Origin: Acholoe squamosa
Taxonomy: Eukaryota > Annelida > Polychaeta > Phyllodocida > Polynoidae
Direction: 5' to 3'
Length of the DNA: 64,000 nt
Assembly: GCA_949317995.1 (NCBI GenBank)
Contig: OX439038.1
Span: 73,852,659-73,916,658 of the forward strand
The translations under genes and the position numbers were made by a program. This document shows, piece after piece, positions 1 through 10,689 of this stretch (positions within the stretch are counted from its first letter, which is position 1; each line of letters starts with the position of its first letter). The notes under the pieces are model-generated. The model made no database searches, was not told the origin of the DNA, and was given only the letters and a program-made list of their open reading frames with translations.

Positions 1-249
1 ATAATCACAGAATCTGGGTAAATCATAGGATTGACATGATAGTATACGTACAGCATTATGCCAAGCACTAACACAGGTTTCTACACCTGGGATATTTCTA
101 GTATAGTTTTGAACAGTCTGATGCCATATTCCTTGTATTTCAATGATTCATTGTGGTTCAAAAGGCAGCATTGTGATTATTAACCAATTGTTCAATTTCT
201 GATCGTTTGAGACACGAAATATGGGGCACATCGTTGCCTGTTATGAAAC

Positions 250-400
250 GTACCCTAGGGTCATGTTCTTTTGTCCCCAGGATACACCAGTGCAGTTCTA
301 CCTATCACCAGCACTGCATCACGGCATCATGCCGACCTTTCAACGATCTGCAGTGTATCAATTCCAGAGGGTCAGAATAATGCGGTCCTGGTGAGATACT
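250..400. repeat. piggyBac-like MITE fragment
   Basis: This stretch holds the inner part of the window-wide hairpin repeat: a CCAGCACTGCATCACGGCATCATG-like arm with the words CAGCACTGCAT and GCATCATGCCGACC, and an AATGCGGTCC end. The CCCTTTAAGG terminus seen in better copies is not clear on the left, so it is a degraded or partial copy. The 249 bases before it hold nothing I recognise. Confidence 0.5.
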
Positions 401-935
401 TACCATTTCTGCACGATGTATTGATTCACTAATCATCCCTTAAGGAGTTAAGTTAAGTCTATGGAAGCGGAGAGGTGGCTTTCATCTTGACGTAATTTCT
501 GTTTGTGCCATAGCGATCATGGATCACTATTGATTTAATTAAAGACGCCATCTTGAGGCAATAGTGCACCTACATGACTCCAGGGGGCGTGTGTCAATTA
601 AATACCGATTGGTTCTGTCTGGATAGTTTAGCCTTTGATTTATAGCAATGAGGCTTTCTCAAAGGCAGGCTCTGGTGACTTTTAATGCCATGTCTTTGGT
701 ACTATGGTGGTAGGATGTATGTGTGGTGGGTGGGGGGAGGGGCTGGGTTGGGGAGACTGTAACTTATTCATCTTGCATGTCTATATTATTATACACGCCG
801 CCTTCTTCTCTTTCCTCCAGCACCCCACCCTATACCGTTGAGCTAACTCCATGACATGTTAAGATGGCATCAATTAGTCATGTCTGTGTACACCTCCCCT
901 GGTTCAGGTTCACTCTCTGTGTTTGACATGGGAAC
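401..935. other. No gene seen
   Basis: Unique-looking, mixed-composition DNA with no supported ORF. A G-rich patch lies near 721-747, and a C/T-rich patch near 800-835. I see no repeat structure beyond these. Confidence 0.5.
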
Positions 936-1181
936 TTAACCCTTTAAAGGTCTGCATAACGTCTCAAAATTCATAATCACTTTTCGTCATAATGCACTGA
1001 GGCAATGCTGGCGAGTAACTCACTGGTGCATAATGCGGATACTTCACCAGGAGTGCATCAGCAATGCAGGGTTGATTAAAGCGTAGCTTTATAGTACGTT
1101 ATTCACCCTACGAGGACTGAATCATTATTAGCACCAAAGGACACAGTAAGTTAAAACGATTTGCAGTCCTTAAAGGGTTAA
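936..1181. mobile_element. piggyBac-like MITE, complete copy
   Basis: A 246-bp element bounded by TTAA on both sides (936-939 and 1178-1181). The terminal inverted repeats read CCCTTTAAAGGTCTGCA on the left and, reverse-complemented on the right, CCCTTTAAGGACTGCA. The interior carries the family words AATGCACTG, GCTGGCGAGTAACTC and GGTGCATAATGC. A TTAA target and CCC..GGG ends are the known signature of piggyBac elements. There is no transposase ORF, so it is non-autonomous. This is one of the two best-bounded copies in the window. Confidence 0.75.
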
Positions 1182-1847
1182 AAGATGCTTCCTACATTAA
1201 CCACCTTTCATCTGCCTTCCTCCTGCCTCCAGTGGTGGGTTCATCCAGGTGTGACCTATTCACTCAGGTGTATCTTAACCTGTATCAAAGCTTGGAAGAT
1301 GTTCCACCTTAATGCATCAAACACAGGTATCATTAATGTAAGATACTTCCATCACTCACTAAGTCTAAGTAACTACGTTCACTGTCCCTAAAAAGGCCAC
1401 ATCTCTCAAACAAAACGGGCAGTCGGAATGAAGTAGTTTTCTCTGGAAGTTTTTGCCGTCCATCTTTAAGGTAATCTTAGATATAGGGATTGTCTTTTTG
1501 TTTTCTGTGTACAATGCATTTTTAGAGTCATACACGCAACCTTGTTCCCTCTCCATGTAATTGGAGCGTATGTTTACGCACACATGCAGGCCCACATTTA
1601 TGCAGCGTTCGTGCGGACCATGCCTATTACCACGAAATATGAAACTGCCTCCGTCCCTATACAAATATTTTAGCTAATTGTAAAGAAAGGTCTTGAGCTG
1701 CGTGTGTCCCTACTCTCCAAATGTACTCCTATTACTCAGCGCCAAAACAAAAGGAGTGAATGCGTGATAAGCAGCTCTACATTTTACTCTATGCTTCTTA
1801 ACTCTTCAAGGACAACATATGGTGAGTAGAGCCATCAGGTGTGCTTT
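1182..1847. other. No gene seen
   Basis: No supported coding, RNA or repeat feature. Short overlapping ORFs on both strands look like chance. Confidence 0.5.
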
Positions 1848-2205
1848 ACTACCCTTTAAGGGTCGCTAATGCATTAACGCATCATTCCCATTGGTCGTCA
1901 TACTGCATGATAGCCCTAATGTGTGGTAGCCCTGGCGAGTAACTTGTTAGGGCTAAATTCGATCATCCTGCTGACCGTACGGGGTTGAAAACCCTGGTCA
2001 ATAATGTACTCCTACAAAGAAGTAAATAGCAGCTCTGATGAATAGATGCTCCAGTGCTGTATTAGAGCATCGTACCCACCCTGCAGGGTCGAACATACCA
2101 TCTCAAAATATGGTGGCCTGATGCACCGATGCAGTGCTGGCGAATCAGCACTGTCGTTGATGGCAAAAGAGTACATATATCCCGGGGCATTATGCGGTGT
2201 TTCAT
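1848..2205. mobile_element. piggyBac-like MITE, composite or diverged
   Basis: Starts with ACCCTTTAAGGGTCGC near 1849 and carries two hairpin-type cores: GGTAGCCCTGGCGAGTAACT near 1925-1945, and GATGCACCGATGCAGTGCTGGCG near 2110. It ends near GCATTATGCGGTG. It is longer than the roughly 240 bp of intact copies, so two copies may be joined, or one copy has an insertion. Confidence 0.5.
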
Positions 2206-2819
2206 GGAATTAAGCTCAATCTTAATTAGTGACATCTTCCTACTGAAGCGGCATCTCCTCCAGTAGCTATGGTATGGTAGCTATCCATGCTGTCTCACTG
2301 TTATCTGGGTTATATAGATTCCCACCATAGTAATACATTAGTGAGATTAGCAATGAGCTGAGGGAAATGAAACGAGAAAAGGCCCTAAATACCATGATGA
2401 AAACTCCCCTATTACAGACCTAGTGTATGATGCGCACTCGTGCGCTGCTTCCATCTATAGCCCCTGTCTCTAACATCCCTCTCCTCTCCTTCCCCCAACC
2501 CATGTATGGTTTAGTTGATTGGGGCCAATTTGCCCATTTGAGTGATGGAATCTGGCACCAAAACAGTGCCAGCACAGAGCACTTGGCTAATATCACAGGC
2601 CTCCACGCTTGGTGGATCCATCTAAATTACAGAAATGAGCAGGCCGGATCAATCGCTGAGAAATGATAAATCCCGCTGCCCATATTAATAACGCAGCGCT
2701 CACTTAGGGAGGCCATTGATCCAAGCAGACTGTGGGGGACAGATTACTTATTACACTTAGTGTCACTAGGTGGCAGTGTTTAATTGACGCAGTCAATAGT
2801 CCTGACCTACCCGCCATAA
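2206..2819. other. No gene seen; one CTCF-like site
   Basis: A small + strand ORF at 2427-2666 has no recognisable domain and I treat it as chance. The region from about 2500 to 2780 is richer in GC than its surroundings, is non-repetitive, and includes the CTCF-like site listed separately. Confidence 0.4.
2763..2776 (+). promoter_or_regulatory. CTCF-like motif
   Basis: TCACTAGGTGGCAG matches the bilaterian CTCF core (CCASYAGRKGGCRS) at 13 of 14 positions. It is a motif match only; whether it is bound is unknown. Confidence 0.4.
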
Positions 2820-3262
2820 CTAGCCCTTTGAGGAATGCATGATTAAGTGATGCTCGGGTTTAATGACCATTGTGATGCATCAATACAGTGCTGGTGAGCA
2901 TATCAACCAGCACTGCATTGGTGCATCAAGACCTCAAACTGGGACCTTTATAAACCTCACAAGTAGGGTCAGCATGATAAATGAATGTAGGACTGGTGAA
3001 AGTGGTGGGGTTAGCCATAGTTACACGGGGTGCACGCTCCCTCCGTTAAATTTTTGTTTTTATCAAATATTTGCCCTTTTTAGGTCTAGAATTTATACAG
3101 AATTACGGGATATGCCCCTACTTTTACATACAAAAAGGGGCCGCCCCAGCTTTATCCAATTCCTGGATCCGCTACCTCGATGGGCTTAAAATAGACTTAC
3201 ACTGATTCATTATGATGACAAAATGGCATGTTGAATTAATGCATTATGCAACCCTTAAAGGA
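2820..3262. mobile_element. piggyBac-like MITE with internal insertion
   Basis: The left part (AGCCCTTTGAGGAATGCATG onward) contains a good hairpin: GTGATGCATCAATACAGTGC pairs with GCACTGCATTGGTGCATCA around 2870-2930. A right end, AATGCATTATGCAACCCTTAAAGG, lies at 3238-3262. Between about 3000 and 3205 is unrelated sequence, best read as a later insertion into the copy. Confidence 0.5.
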
Positions 3263-3269
3263 TTAGACA

Positions 3270-3670
3270 GAGCCAGTAAGGCTTGCTGCCAGAGCCAGCT
3301 GTGCATGCACTGCCCATTGCAGGCGGCAGACATTGCAGGAGGCCAAGCTCAGGGGGCACTGGGGCCCTCTACACAGATCTACGGCTAATTTTCCTCCCTT
3401 GGCTGTTGTTTCAAGCCAATTACCCATCTGTATTGTGCATATTCATAAATCAGGACGCAATTATTGCCCATGTCCTCCAGGAGGGGCCGATGGGCCGGGC
3501 CGGGAAGCCACCTCTGAACCCGCGCAATTAGACGTGGGATTGCTTGGGCAGCATTCATTAGAAGTGGACACTCTGTGAGGGGAGGTGGGGGAGGCCCTCA
3601 CAAGTTTTGACCAGCGCCCACGGAAATGGCCATTTGACCACCTCCAATCCATTTAATGCGGCGCCTTAGT
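3270..3670. promoter_or_regulatory. GC-rich candidate regulatory island
   Basis: Non-repetitive, GC-richer than its flanks. It contains a POU/octamer-like GTGCATATTCATAA word near 3437, several CAATTA/ATTAAT homeobox-type cores, and GGCGCC near 3660. No convincing ORF. Calling it regulatory is inference; a CpG-rich exon is the alternative. Confidence 0.3.
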
Positions 3671-3841
3671 AGTCTTACTGGAGGGCTCTGGTTTTCCCTA
3701 CTGCTGCTGCATCGGGATGCTGTTAACGGGAGTGTTTGTCTGTTCCAGGTTTTCATGTTCAAATATATATATATATGTACGCTTTGTGTGGAATTCACTA
3801 TAGATTTATACTAGTAATAGAGTGGGATCTTAAGGCCATAT

Positions 3842-3962
3842 GTACAGGATAAACCCCGAGTGTTTGCCTGTAAGCAGTATATTACCAATAGGGGCTGTCA
3901 CACAGCCCCTATTGGTGATATACTACAAGTACCTACACACAAACACAAGGGGTTTATCCGTA
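3842..3962. repeat. Foldback (long hairpin)
   Basis: Two arms of nearly 60 bases are inverted around a loop of a few bases. The left arm runs GTACAGGATAAACCCC ... ACCAATAGGGGCTGT, and the right arm returns ACAGCCCCTATTGGTGATAT ... GGGGTTTATCC. The innermost 18 bases pair perfectly and the outer parts carry small mismatches. It may be a foldback transposon or a hairpin-forming transcript source. No target duplication is clear. Confidence 0.7.
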
Positions 3963-4289
3963 CTTATGCCACTAGTGTGCTGTATGCAATATATAAGAGG
4001 TGTGAAACCCTTTGTTTTACGTGTCCACTGGGGTTTAAGGACATTTATACTTAGATACAACAGCTTTACTATGATTTATATTCGATTCCATTTTCATTCA
4101 ATAACTGAATTATCCCATTAATAATGGCAAATCAAATGTTTGCTGATTTCTGAGGTCGCAGGGAGGAGGGACTAACAAGGTGTTTATATGTTTACCACTA
4201 TGTCCATCATATCACGGTGGCTACCCCAAATGACTTCTCGAGTTGCTTCATATTTAGGACAGCAATAATATGCCCAATATATTCATTGG

Positions 4290-4850
4290 TTTGAGAGTTC
4301 TTTTCTACTGTTATAACACGGATGCTGTGCATCTATTCAAGTTGTTTTCTTGTCGTGCGTACATTGGGTTATATATGAATGACAGTCCAAAAGATGCACA
4401 GCTTCTCTAATAGAGGCTGTTGCTCCTATAGTAAAAGGAAGAGCTGGCTAAAAATGCCCTCATTTCCAGTCCTTTCTTTTCATGTAGCTATAACTTGTCC
4501 CTTTTGTTGCTCACAAGTTGTCATTCAAGTACGGTGCTCAAAAAGGGGGATTTGAGTAGGTACCTAGTTGGGAGAAGTCAGTCAGTACTATAAACTATAA
4601 ATAAACTATAGAGCGTGTGACATGAGTAGGTACCTGGTAGTGCAGCTCTATCTATTTTAAACAAGGCAGTTGACTTTTCAGACTAATGTGGTGAGTGCAA
4701 GTACTTAGGTGAAGCAGTGCACGACTTGTTTAGAAAAGAGGGCATATACTCACAGCTCTTTTTACACTAGGAGCAACAGCCTACAGTCTGCAGTGTGATT
4801 ATTGGGTAGCACTATCTGTTGGCACCGTGTTATAACAAGAAGAAGGTCAC
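4290..4850. mobile_element. Larger inverted-repeat element hosting a MITE
   Basis: GTTATAACACGG at about 4310-4322 is the exact inverse of CCGTGTTATAAC near 4825-4838, and the similarity continues a few bases outward. The 369-bp MITE at 4414-4782 lies between them, so it appears to have landed in an older inverted-repeat element. Confidence 0.4.
4414..4782 (+). mobile_element. MITE family 2, copy 1
   Basis: A 369-bp element with terminal inverted repeats of about 30 bp. The left end begins AGGCTGTTGCTCCTA and the right end finishes TAGGAGCAACAGCCT. The TIR continues inward through AGAGCTG and CAGCTCT. No ORF. A second copy lies in the opposite orientation at 12377-12730. No target-site duplication is clear. 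Confidence 0.8.
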
Positions 4851-4851
4851 T

Positions 4852-4934
4852 CGGAAGTGGAGGGGGCGCGCATCTATTCCCAAATAATTGTTTGGGAATT
4901 TGGGAATAGATACACACCCACTCCACTTACTTCC
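4852..4934. repeat. Foldback hairpin
   Basis: GGAAGTGGAG...ATCTATTCCCAAAT is followed after a short spacer by the inverse, ATTTGGGAATAGAT...CTCCACTTACTTCC. The arms are about 33-37 bases with a few mismatches. It adjoins the right end of the larger inverted-repeat element and may be part of it. Confidence 0.65.
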
Positions 4935-5147
4935 TCATGCCTTATTCCTAAAATATCCAGCGGTTCTGTTCTGGAATAATGGAGAATGGGATCATACACC
5001 ACATTTCCCCAGAGTTCAAGAAGAAGTCGGGGATATATATCCATTATCTTGTATACGTCACTAATGGAAAGGGCTGTTGAAGTTTCAAGTCGTATCTGCT
5101 AATTTAGCATTTGTTATACCTACTTTTATTAAAGATGTGCTTTTCCT

Positions 5148-5690
5148 AAGTACTATATAAAAAGGCACCCTGTCCCAGTAACTAAAGCTGTAAGTAGTAT
5201 ATGAAAAGACACCATGTCTCTGTGACTAAAACTGTAAGTAGTATATGAAAAGACACCATGTCTCAGTGACTAAAACTGTAAGTAGTATATGAAAAGACAC
5301 CATGTCTCAGTGACTAAAACTGTAAGTAGTATATGAAAAGACACCCTGTCCCTGTTGACTAAAACTGTAAGTAGTATATGAAAAGACACCCTGTCTCAGT
5401 GATTAAAACTGTAAGTAGTATATGAAAAGACACCCTGTCTCAGTGACTAAAACTGTAAGTAGTATATGAAAAGACACCATGTCTCAGTGACTAAAACTGT
5501 AAGTAGTATATGAAAAGACACCCTGTCCCAGTGACTAAAACTGTAAGTAGTATATGAAAAGACACCCTGTCCCAGTGACTAAAACTGTAAGTAGTATATG
5601 AAAAGACACCCTGTCCCAGTGGCTAAAAATTGTAAGTAGTATATGGAAAGACACCCTGTCCCAGTAACTAAACCTTGTATATGAAAACAG
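5148..5690. repeat. 44-bp minisatellite
   Basis: About 12 head-to-tail copies of a 44-bp unit containing TAAGTAGTATATGAAAAGACAC and then CC(A/C)TGTC(T/C)C(A/C)GTGACTAAAACTG. Spacing of the TAAGTAG word is exactly 44 in the central copies. Units alternate between ATGTCTC and CTGTCCC variants. There are no unique spacers between units, so this is not a CRISPR array. The reverse complement of the unit holds ATACTACTTACAGTTTTAG, shared with the repeat at 34 kb. Confidence 0.9.
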
Positions 5691-5890
5691 ACCTATGGAC
5701 AGCAATCACGTGCCTGTAGCTCGCACCACTGATGAAATTTGGACCTTAACGCTATGTGACTTTTAATCACTGTTTGGGCCACAGGCAGCTGATTTCAATC
5801 AGGGTATGGCTACAGGCAGCTGATTGCAGTGAGCCTCGTTTTCAGGTCCAACTAGGTCATGACATCACATGCAGCAATGACAGCCACCTA
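5691..5890. other. Insertion interrupting the 44-bp array
   Basis: About 200 bp of unrelated DNA separates the main array from four diverged units. It holds an imperfect direct repeat, C(C/T)ACAGGCAGCTGATT, near 5780 and 5813. I see no terminal repeats that would name it. Confidence 0.4.
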
Positions 5891-6040
5891 ACTAAAGATG
5901 TAAGTAGTATATGAAAGAGTGCCCTGTCGGAGTGACTACAGCTGTAAGTAGTATATAAAAAAGCACCCTATCCCAGTAACTAAAGCTGTAAGTAATATAT
6001 AGAACCACACTTTGCCTCAGTAACTACATTTGTAAGTAGG
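5891..6040. repeat. 44-bp minisatellite, diverged tail
   Basis: Three to four degenerate copies of the same unit (GTAAGTAGTATATGAAAG and GTAAGTAGTATATAAAAA words). They mark the right edge of the array beyond the interrupting segment. Confidence 0.75.
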
Positions 6041-6111
6041 AACTGGGAAGGGACAGAGACTCTTTGCCTATAGTAGTGTAGACGTGTACATTGTTCTTAA
6101 GGATTAAATTA

Positions 6112-6415
6112 CAGGGGTGTAGGAATAGGGGGGCAGTCCCCCAATACCAGACCAATGGGGCAGACTATCTTAGCCCCCCCCCCCAATTTTGAAACCAATT
6201 TACACTTTTATTGTGAACTTGGTCATTTCTCACAAATTGATCAAAATAGCAGGAGAAATTCTAAATTTTCAAAATTTTCCTTGGGGGCATGCCCCTAAGA
6301 CCTCTAAAATTCAAAGTGCTTTAGTCCCTGTTGAAATTGTCGATGTGACCCGCATGACCCGCATTGCCCCCCCCCCTCCCCCATCCTCCAAGTCAAGTTG
6401 CTTCCGACACCACTG
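6112..6415. mobile_element. hAT-like non-autonomous element (remnant)
   Basis: The left end CAGGGGTGTAGGAA is matched by the right end, whose reverse complement reads CAGTGGTGTCGGAAGC. Ends starting CAG, an interior with poly(C) tracts, and a GGGGGCATGCCCC block all recall hAT-derived short elements of animals. The expected 8-bp target duplication is not visible, so boundaries or family could be wrong. Confidence 0.5.
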
Positions 6416-6499
6416 CAGTAGATAAAAGAACATTATCTGACAGAGGTAAAATGAGACCTAGTGCAGAAGTTCACTTGTCATATATACTCATCAGTAAGA

Positions 6500-7205
6500 A
6501 CAGCAGGCATAATACTCTCCCCCGACCCATCGACCCACCCACCCCCAACACTTGCCCCTCCCCCTCTCCTCCTACCCCATCAGTGTACATAAGGTGGACC
6601 TCACATAGAAAAAGGTGTCGGGTGGCAAACGGTGTGGCCGACAGCTCCAAGAATATATCGACGTGTTTGTGTCATTCGTTTTTCTTACCATGGCGCCATC
6701 TGGCGACTTCCATCGCACGCTCCCATAATTCCATGGGGCGCCAGCCTAGCCTTGGTCAGTTGCCATCAGTCGACGACGTGGCATAAGTCATTCACAAGCG
6801 GGGGCAAAGCAGTGGGCGCACGTCATTAGCCCCCCGGCATGGCAAGCCTGAAGGCGCCAAACAAGTCCCCAAGAAGGCCATCCATGGGTGGAGAATATGC
6901 AAACGGGCCCCCACAACATAGGCACAAGTTCGTGGGGGTGTCACGTTTCGTCTGACACCGGATTACGACGTGAGCGATAATACGGGGAATGTGTGGAGGG
7001 GCGCGATAATGCGGCGTATGAGAGGTTGCGACCGATGGCGAATCGTCACGTTCAACAATGTCAGCGGCCGCTGCAAGGTGAAAGAGATAATAGTCGGAAG
7101 GTGGAAAATAATGGTGTACCCCGACTGTGACCTCGTCAGACGAGGTTCACTGCCAGTTGTGCCTGATGACTTGAATTGTCGTTATCCTGCTTACGAGGAG
7201 TGATC
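6500..7205. promoter_or_regulatory. GC-rich candidate regulatory island
   Basis: Mostly non-repetitive, with many CG dinucleotides. It includes GGCGCCATCTGGCGAC near 6693, a NotI-like GCGGCCGC near 7065 and ATAATTCCATGGGGCGCC. Small + strand ORFs at 6364-6786 and 6970-7203 lack recognisable domains. It could be regulatory DNA or contain unrecognised exon sequence. Confidence 0.3.
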
Positions 7206-7779
7206 ACGTAGGTCATGCGAATATACCCTTAGGTGTTCCGCCTAAAATTGTTCTCGTGCTTTGAATATACTTTCATGAGCGAAATGAGCACAATCGAGGG
7301 GGTTAATTTAGCATTAATCTATTCTTTCCATGTTATCTCAGATAGAATTAAGGAATTGGTGTGGGAAAAATGCAGTTTTATTCATATATGGTCTGACGCT
7401 TAATGTGAACGTGGTTAGCTATCAGTTGGTATGCACCTTTCCTGTGAGTTATAATTTCCCATTATGATTTGGCAATAGGGCGCGGGTACGAGACAAGGGT
7501 AGGGCTCTCTCATAAAAAGCCTCTTATTGGATCCTTGAAGACTATTACGCTCTAGCAAATGTCATTTTTCCCATTTGTGTGTAAGAACTGTCAGGGTTAG
7601 ACGACAAGGATCGGGGCATGATCCATGACATCATTTAATCCTGAGTAGTGGGTGCTCCCCTTTTGCAAGGGAAATCATCAGGCCTTGAGAAGTGGGTAGA
7701 GGAGACGATGTCAGGACAATCTATGTCCGACAGGCACATCTATAGAAACACCAGCAGCTTTCTGACTGACGTTTTCCCA
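7206..7779. other. No gene seen
   Basis: AT-richer unique DNA without supported ORFs, repeats or motif clusters. Confidence 0.5.
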
Positions 7780-7834
7780 ATCTGTCCGTGTAGGCTTAAT
7801 GAAAACAATCCCAAGCGCTGATTGGCCAGTGACC

Positions 7835-7844
7835 GTCACGTGAC
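7835..7844. promoter_or_regulatory. CACGTG (E-box, USF/MITF-type)
   Basis: GTCACGTGAC is a perfect 10-bp palindrome matching the preferred USF and MiT-family bHLH-Zip site. Confidence 0.5.
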
Positions 7845-7865
7845 CAGCGGGACAGTCCTTTTTGA

Positions 7866-7879
7866 CCTGTAGGGGGCAG
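7866..7879 (+). promoter_or_regulatory. CTCF-like motif
   Basis: CCTGTAGGGGGCAG matches the CTCF core with one mismatch. It lies between the E-box and the AP-1 site of the cluster. Confidence 0.4.
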
Positions 7880-7951
7880 GATAATTAGCGGACGCCTGAG
7901 TCATGTTCATGTAATCACCGCAGAAACAAAGCCAGCGTCTGGACGCTACAT

Positions 7952-7981
7952 GTTACCATAGCGACCCTTGCCCTGACGTCA
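7952..7981 (+). promoter_or_regulatory. RFX X-box followed by CRE
   Basis: GTTACCATAGCGAC fits the X-box consensus (GTHNYYATRRNAAC) with one mismatch. A perfect TGACGTCA follows 8 bases later. X-box and CRE pairs are known in animal promoters where RFX and CREB/ATF factors cooperate. Confidence 0.5.
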
Positions 7982-8165
7982 TTAGGCGGACGCTGACGAA
8001 GCTACAGGGGTCGGGGAGCATCATTATGATTAGAAAAACGTGTCCGCTGATGACCCCCTGGCGGCTGAAATTAGAACCGACAAAAAGTCGTCTGCTGGCT
8101 TGTCCGTCAGCTGATTACCGGTGGTTGGCGATGTCCAGAGCTGCAGCACGTTGGTTAGCGGCCAT

Positions 8166-8999
8166 CGTTGTTATGAGGGCTGGTTCCTAGATAGATGACT
8201 GTAAATATGTCTGCAGGAGGGAGAAAACTTGTTACGGTGAAGGTGACCGATGTCAGCACTGATTCTATCAGGAGCGAATGCTGTGTTTTGTTGATTTTTA
8301 TTTTATTTTGGTGTATGCCTTTCAGTTCCGGATGCACCTTCATCCAAATTAACAAATGAATCTGGGCCTCTACAGGATATGATTTTGGGGACATGATGCT
8401 ACGAGCAGCTGCCATCAGATATGTAATACATGATAAACTTACAATCGTGTATGTGAAGGTCCCGTTAAAGGGGGAATCTTCCCTGATCTCCCAAGAAAGG
8501 CGGAGTTTCTTCTGATTCATTCTTGTGGGCGAAATAAACTATTCGAAATCTTTTCAATTAAGAGACACACATTAACAACGAATTCCTCTTAAGCTTTGCC
8601 ATGTATCAAGTCTATGTTTGTAGACCTACATTTAGGCTGGAACACTGGTCCAAGAAAACATGATCCAGTATAATTAAAGAAACGTCTCTCCATGTTCTGT
8701 TATAGAATACTCCTACTCTGCACATGTAAAACAAGGCTTTTTTATTTACTGGATGCTCATTTACACTTACAGTAGTTAAGTGAAAAAAGTATTGTAAATA
8801 GAAATGTAAAACTTAACAGATCACAAGTAATGTCATACGTATCAGTCCCATTTTACAAGGAAGCAGATCAGAGGAAACACATCACATCTAAAAGGTCAAC
8901 CAATGCCTTCTAACTCCCACCTTTTTCCAAGAGGGACAAAAATCCTCCATTAGTGCCTTCTCATTCTAACACAATGACACAGCACATGCAATACTACAT
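8166..8999. other. No gene seen
   Basis: AT-richer unique DNA. A 121-codon minus-strand ORF at 8155-8520 has no recognisable domain and overlaps no other signal; I treat it as chance. Confidence 0.45.
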
Positions 9000-9232
9000 A
9001 TAATGTGGAATGTCTCCACGATTTGGTGTAGGATGGGGTGATGGAGGGGTGAGGGGGTGTCCCATGGACAAACTAGCGGTGTGTAGGGACCGTGGAGCAT
9101 CAAAGACCTCCAGTTGGGGCCAGAGGCGACTGGAGCGGGCCATGCAGGATCAGAGGCAGCCATCAGGCGACTGTGTCATTACGTACCAGGGTGTTAGAGG
9201 GCGCCACTGCAGGGTATAGCGTCCATTGGCGG

Positions 9233-9245
9233 CCATGGTGCTGAA
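9233..9245 (-). promoter_or_regulatory. RE1/NRSE half-site
   Basis: CCATGGTGCTGAA is the exact reverse complement of TTCAGCACCATGG, the first 13 bases of the canonical REST/NRSF element. The second half (ACAGCGCC) is not conserved. Confidence 0.35.
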
Positions 9246-9269
9246 ACACAAGGCCTGCCGTGCACACCA

Positions 9270-9283
9270 CTGCCATCTAGCGG
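9270..9283 (-). promoter_or_regulatory. CTCF-like motif
   Basis: CTGCCATCTAGCGG matches the reverse-complement CTCF core with one mismatch. Confidence 0.35.
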
Positions 9284-9620
9284 CGCACGTCACCCCGACA
9301 TGCAGATAACGAACTGGAGGGCATGGAGGGGTAGTAAGGGTGGAAGCACAAGCCGATATCCTACTGATGGCCTCCCCCTCCCCCAGCTTTACCCGGAACC
9401 AGCCCGGGGGGTAAGAGGTGGCCCGGTCCATGACTGCCTTTTACCAGTGCTCCCCCGGTCGCATGCTGCTTTTAATGAAGGGAGCATAATTTGTACTTTG
9501 ATGGGGGCAGTGGAGGCATGGCCGGCAGTTCTCGTAATGGCCACACGGTGTCACTAGTGGTGTGATGTCATCAGTAGAGATCCAAACGTGGCGGCCAAGC
9601 GTGCCCCAGGATCTAAGCAG

Positions 9621-10689
9621 GGCCTGATCCAGTGGATCATCCTCTCCATACCCCCTACCCCCCCCCCCACCTTACCCCCTTCTCCATATCAGCCATCACG
9701 ACGACCAACCCTGGCTCCCCATTTACTGAGCACCTACTCTTTCTGCAGTAATGACAAAAGAGAGCGACCTGTCTACCACCAAGCCATCATGTCTCATCCC
9801 CCAATTTCTGTGTTAATAAAGGAATTCTCTTGCTATATTTGGGTCCTGAATGACACAAAAAGGGCAGGGTTGTCCTTGGGTGGAGTGGAGAAATGGAAAT
9901 GAGACCCATTAAAAAGGGAGCGGATTATGTGCTCATTTAGCTTCATTTTTGCAATGAGGATTAAGTTACACAATAATGTTTTGTGCAACGATATTAACAG
10001 CGGAATTAATGACAAATTAGTTTGGCAAACTTTGGAAGAATTGTATTAACAACGAAAAAGTTAATTTGTAAAACAGACACAAGAAACACATATCGATTTC
10101 CGATGACCACAAGGCAGGCATGCTGAGAAGTTGAAATGACTTCCGCTCTAGTTCGATTTTATCTCACTAGGTGGCTCCCCTGCCGCCTGTTTTGTCCACG
10201 GATGACGCCAAGCCCAACATGGCATACTCATAACATGTGTATGTCTTCAAATTTCCACATTGACTCTAGCGAGGTACATTCAGAATGAAATAAAAACTCT
10301 GATGGTGGAACACTTTATGTTGTTTTTAATCAAAAGGCCCTTGTGATAGAACGATGCCGTCTTGGAAATTAGGAACCTATAGAAATGAAAGATAGACATA
10401 AGCAATAGATGTGTACATGTCATAACGGTGACTGGATCGATGACAAAGAATGACCTCTTATGAAAAAGTTGTCAAATAGCAGAATGAGTGTACATAGAAT
10501 GGTGATATATACACAGGGAGATATCAAATTATATACATAATACTTTATTAGGAACGACAAAATATCAGTACTCAAAAGAGGGCGAGTGATTATTAAGAAA
10601 TGGTTCTCAGTAAAGATTGAATATGACAGGCAAATGACAATGTTCCAAGATAATGAAAGAGTATAATGAAATGTAAGGGACATAAGAGC
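9621..10689. other. No gene seen
   Basis: Contains a C run near 9658-9672, then ordinary AT-rich DNA. A weaker CTCF-like word, TCACTAGGTGGCTC, lies at 10164-10177. No ORF looks real. Confidence 0.45.

Larger units (their letters stand above)
7780..8165. promoter_or_regulatory. Promoter- or enhancer-like motif cluster
   Basis: Within about 170 bases are an inverted CCAAT box (ATTGG, 7821-7825), a perfect GTCACGTGAC palindrome (7835-7844), a CTCF-like core (7866-7879), a perfect AP-1 TGAGTCA (7897-7903), an RFX X-box (7952-7965) and a perfect CRE TGACGTCA (7974-7981). CG dinucleotides are frequent and TAATTAG lies at 7882-7888. CCAAT, X-box and CRE motifs often sit together in animal promoters. 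No first exon is recognisable on either side, so promoter versus enhancer is open. Confidence 0.5.
9000..9620. promoter_or_regulatory. GC-rich candidate regulatory island
   Basis: A GC-rich, non-repetitive stretch with an RE1 right half-site (9233-9245), a minus-strand CTCF-like match (9270-9283) and several GGCGGCC and GGCGC words. Overlapping ORFs on both strands look like by-products of base composition. Regulatory function is inferred. Confidence 0.35.

Noticed and set aside
5148-5690. Possible CRISPR array (44-bp regular repeat)
   Set aside because: Units are directly adjacent with no unique spacers, and the context is an animal genome.
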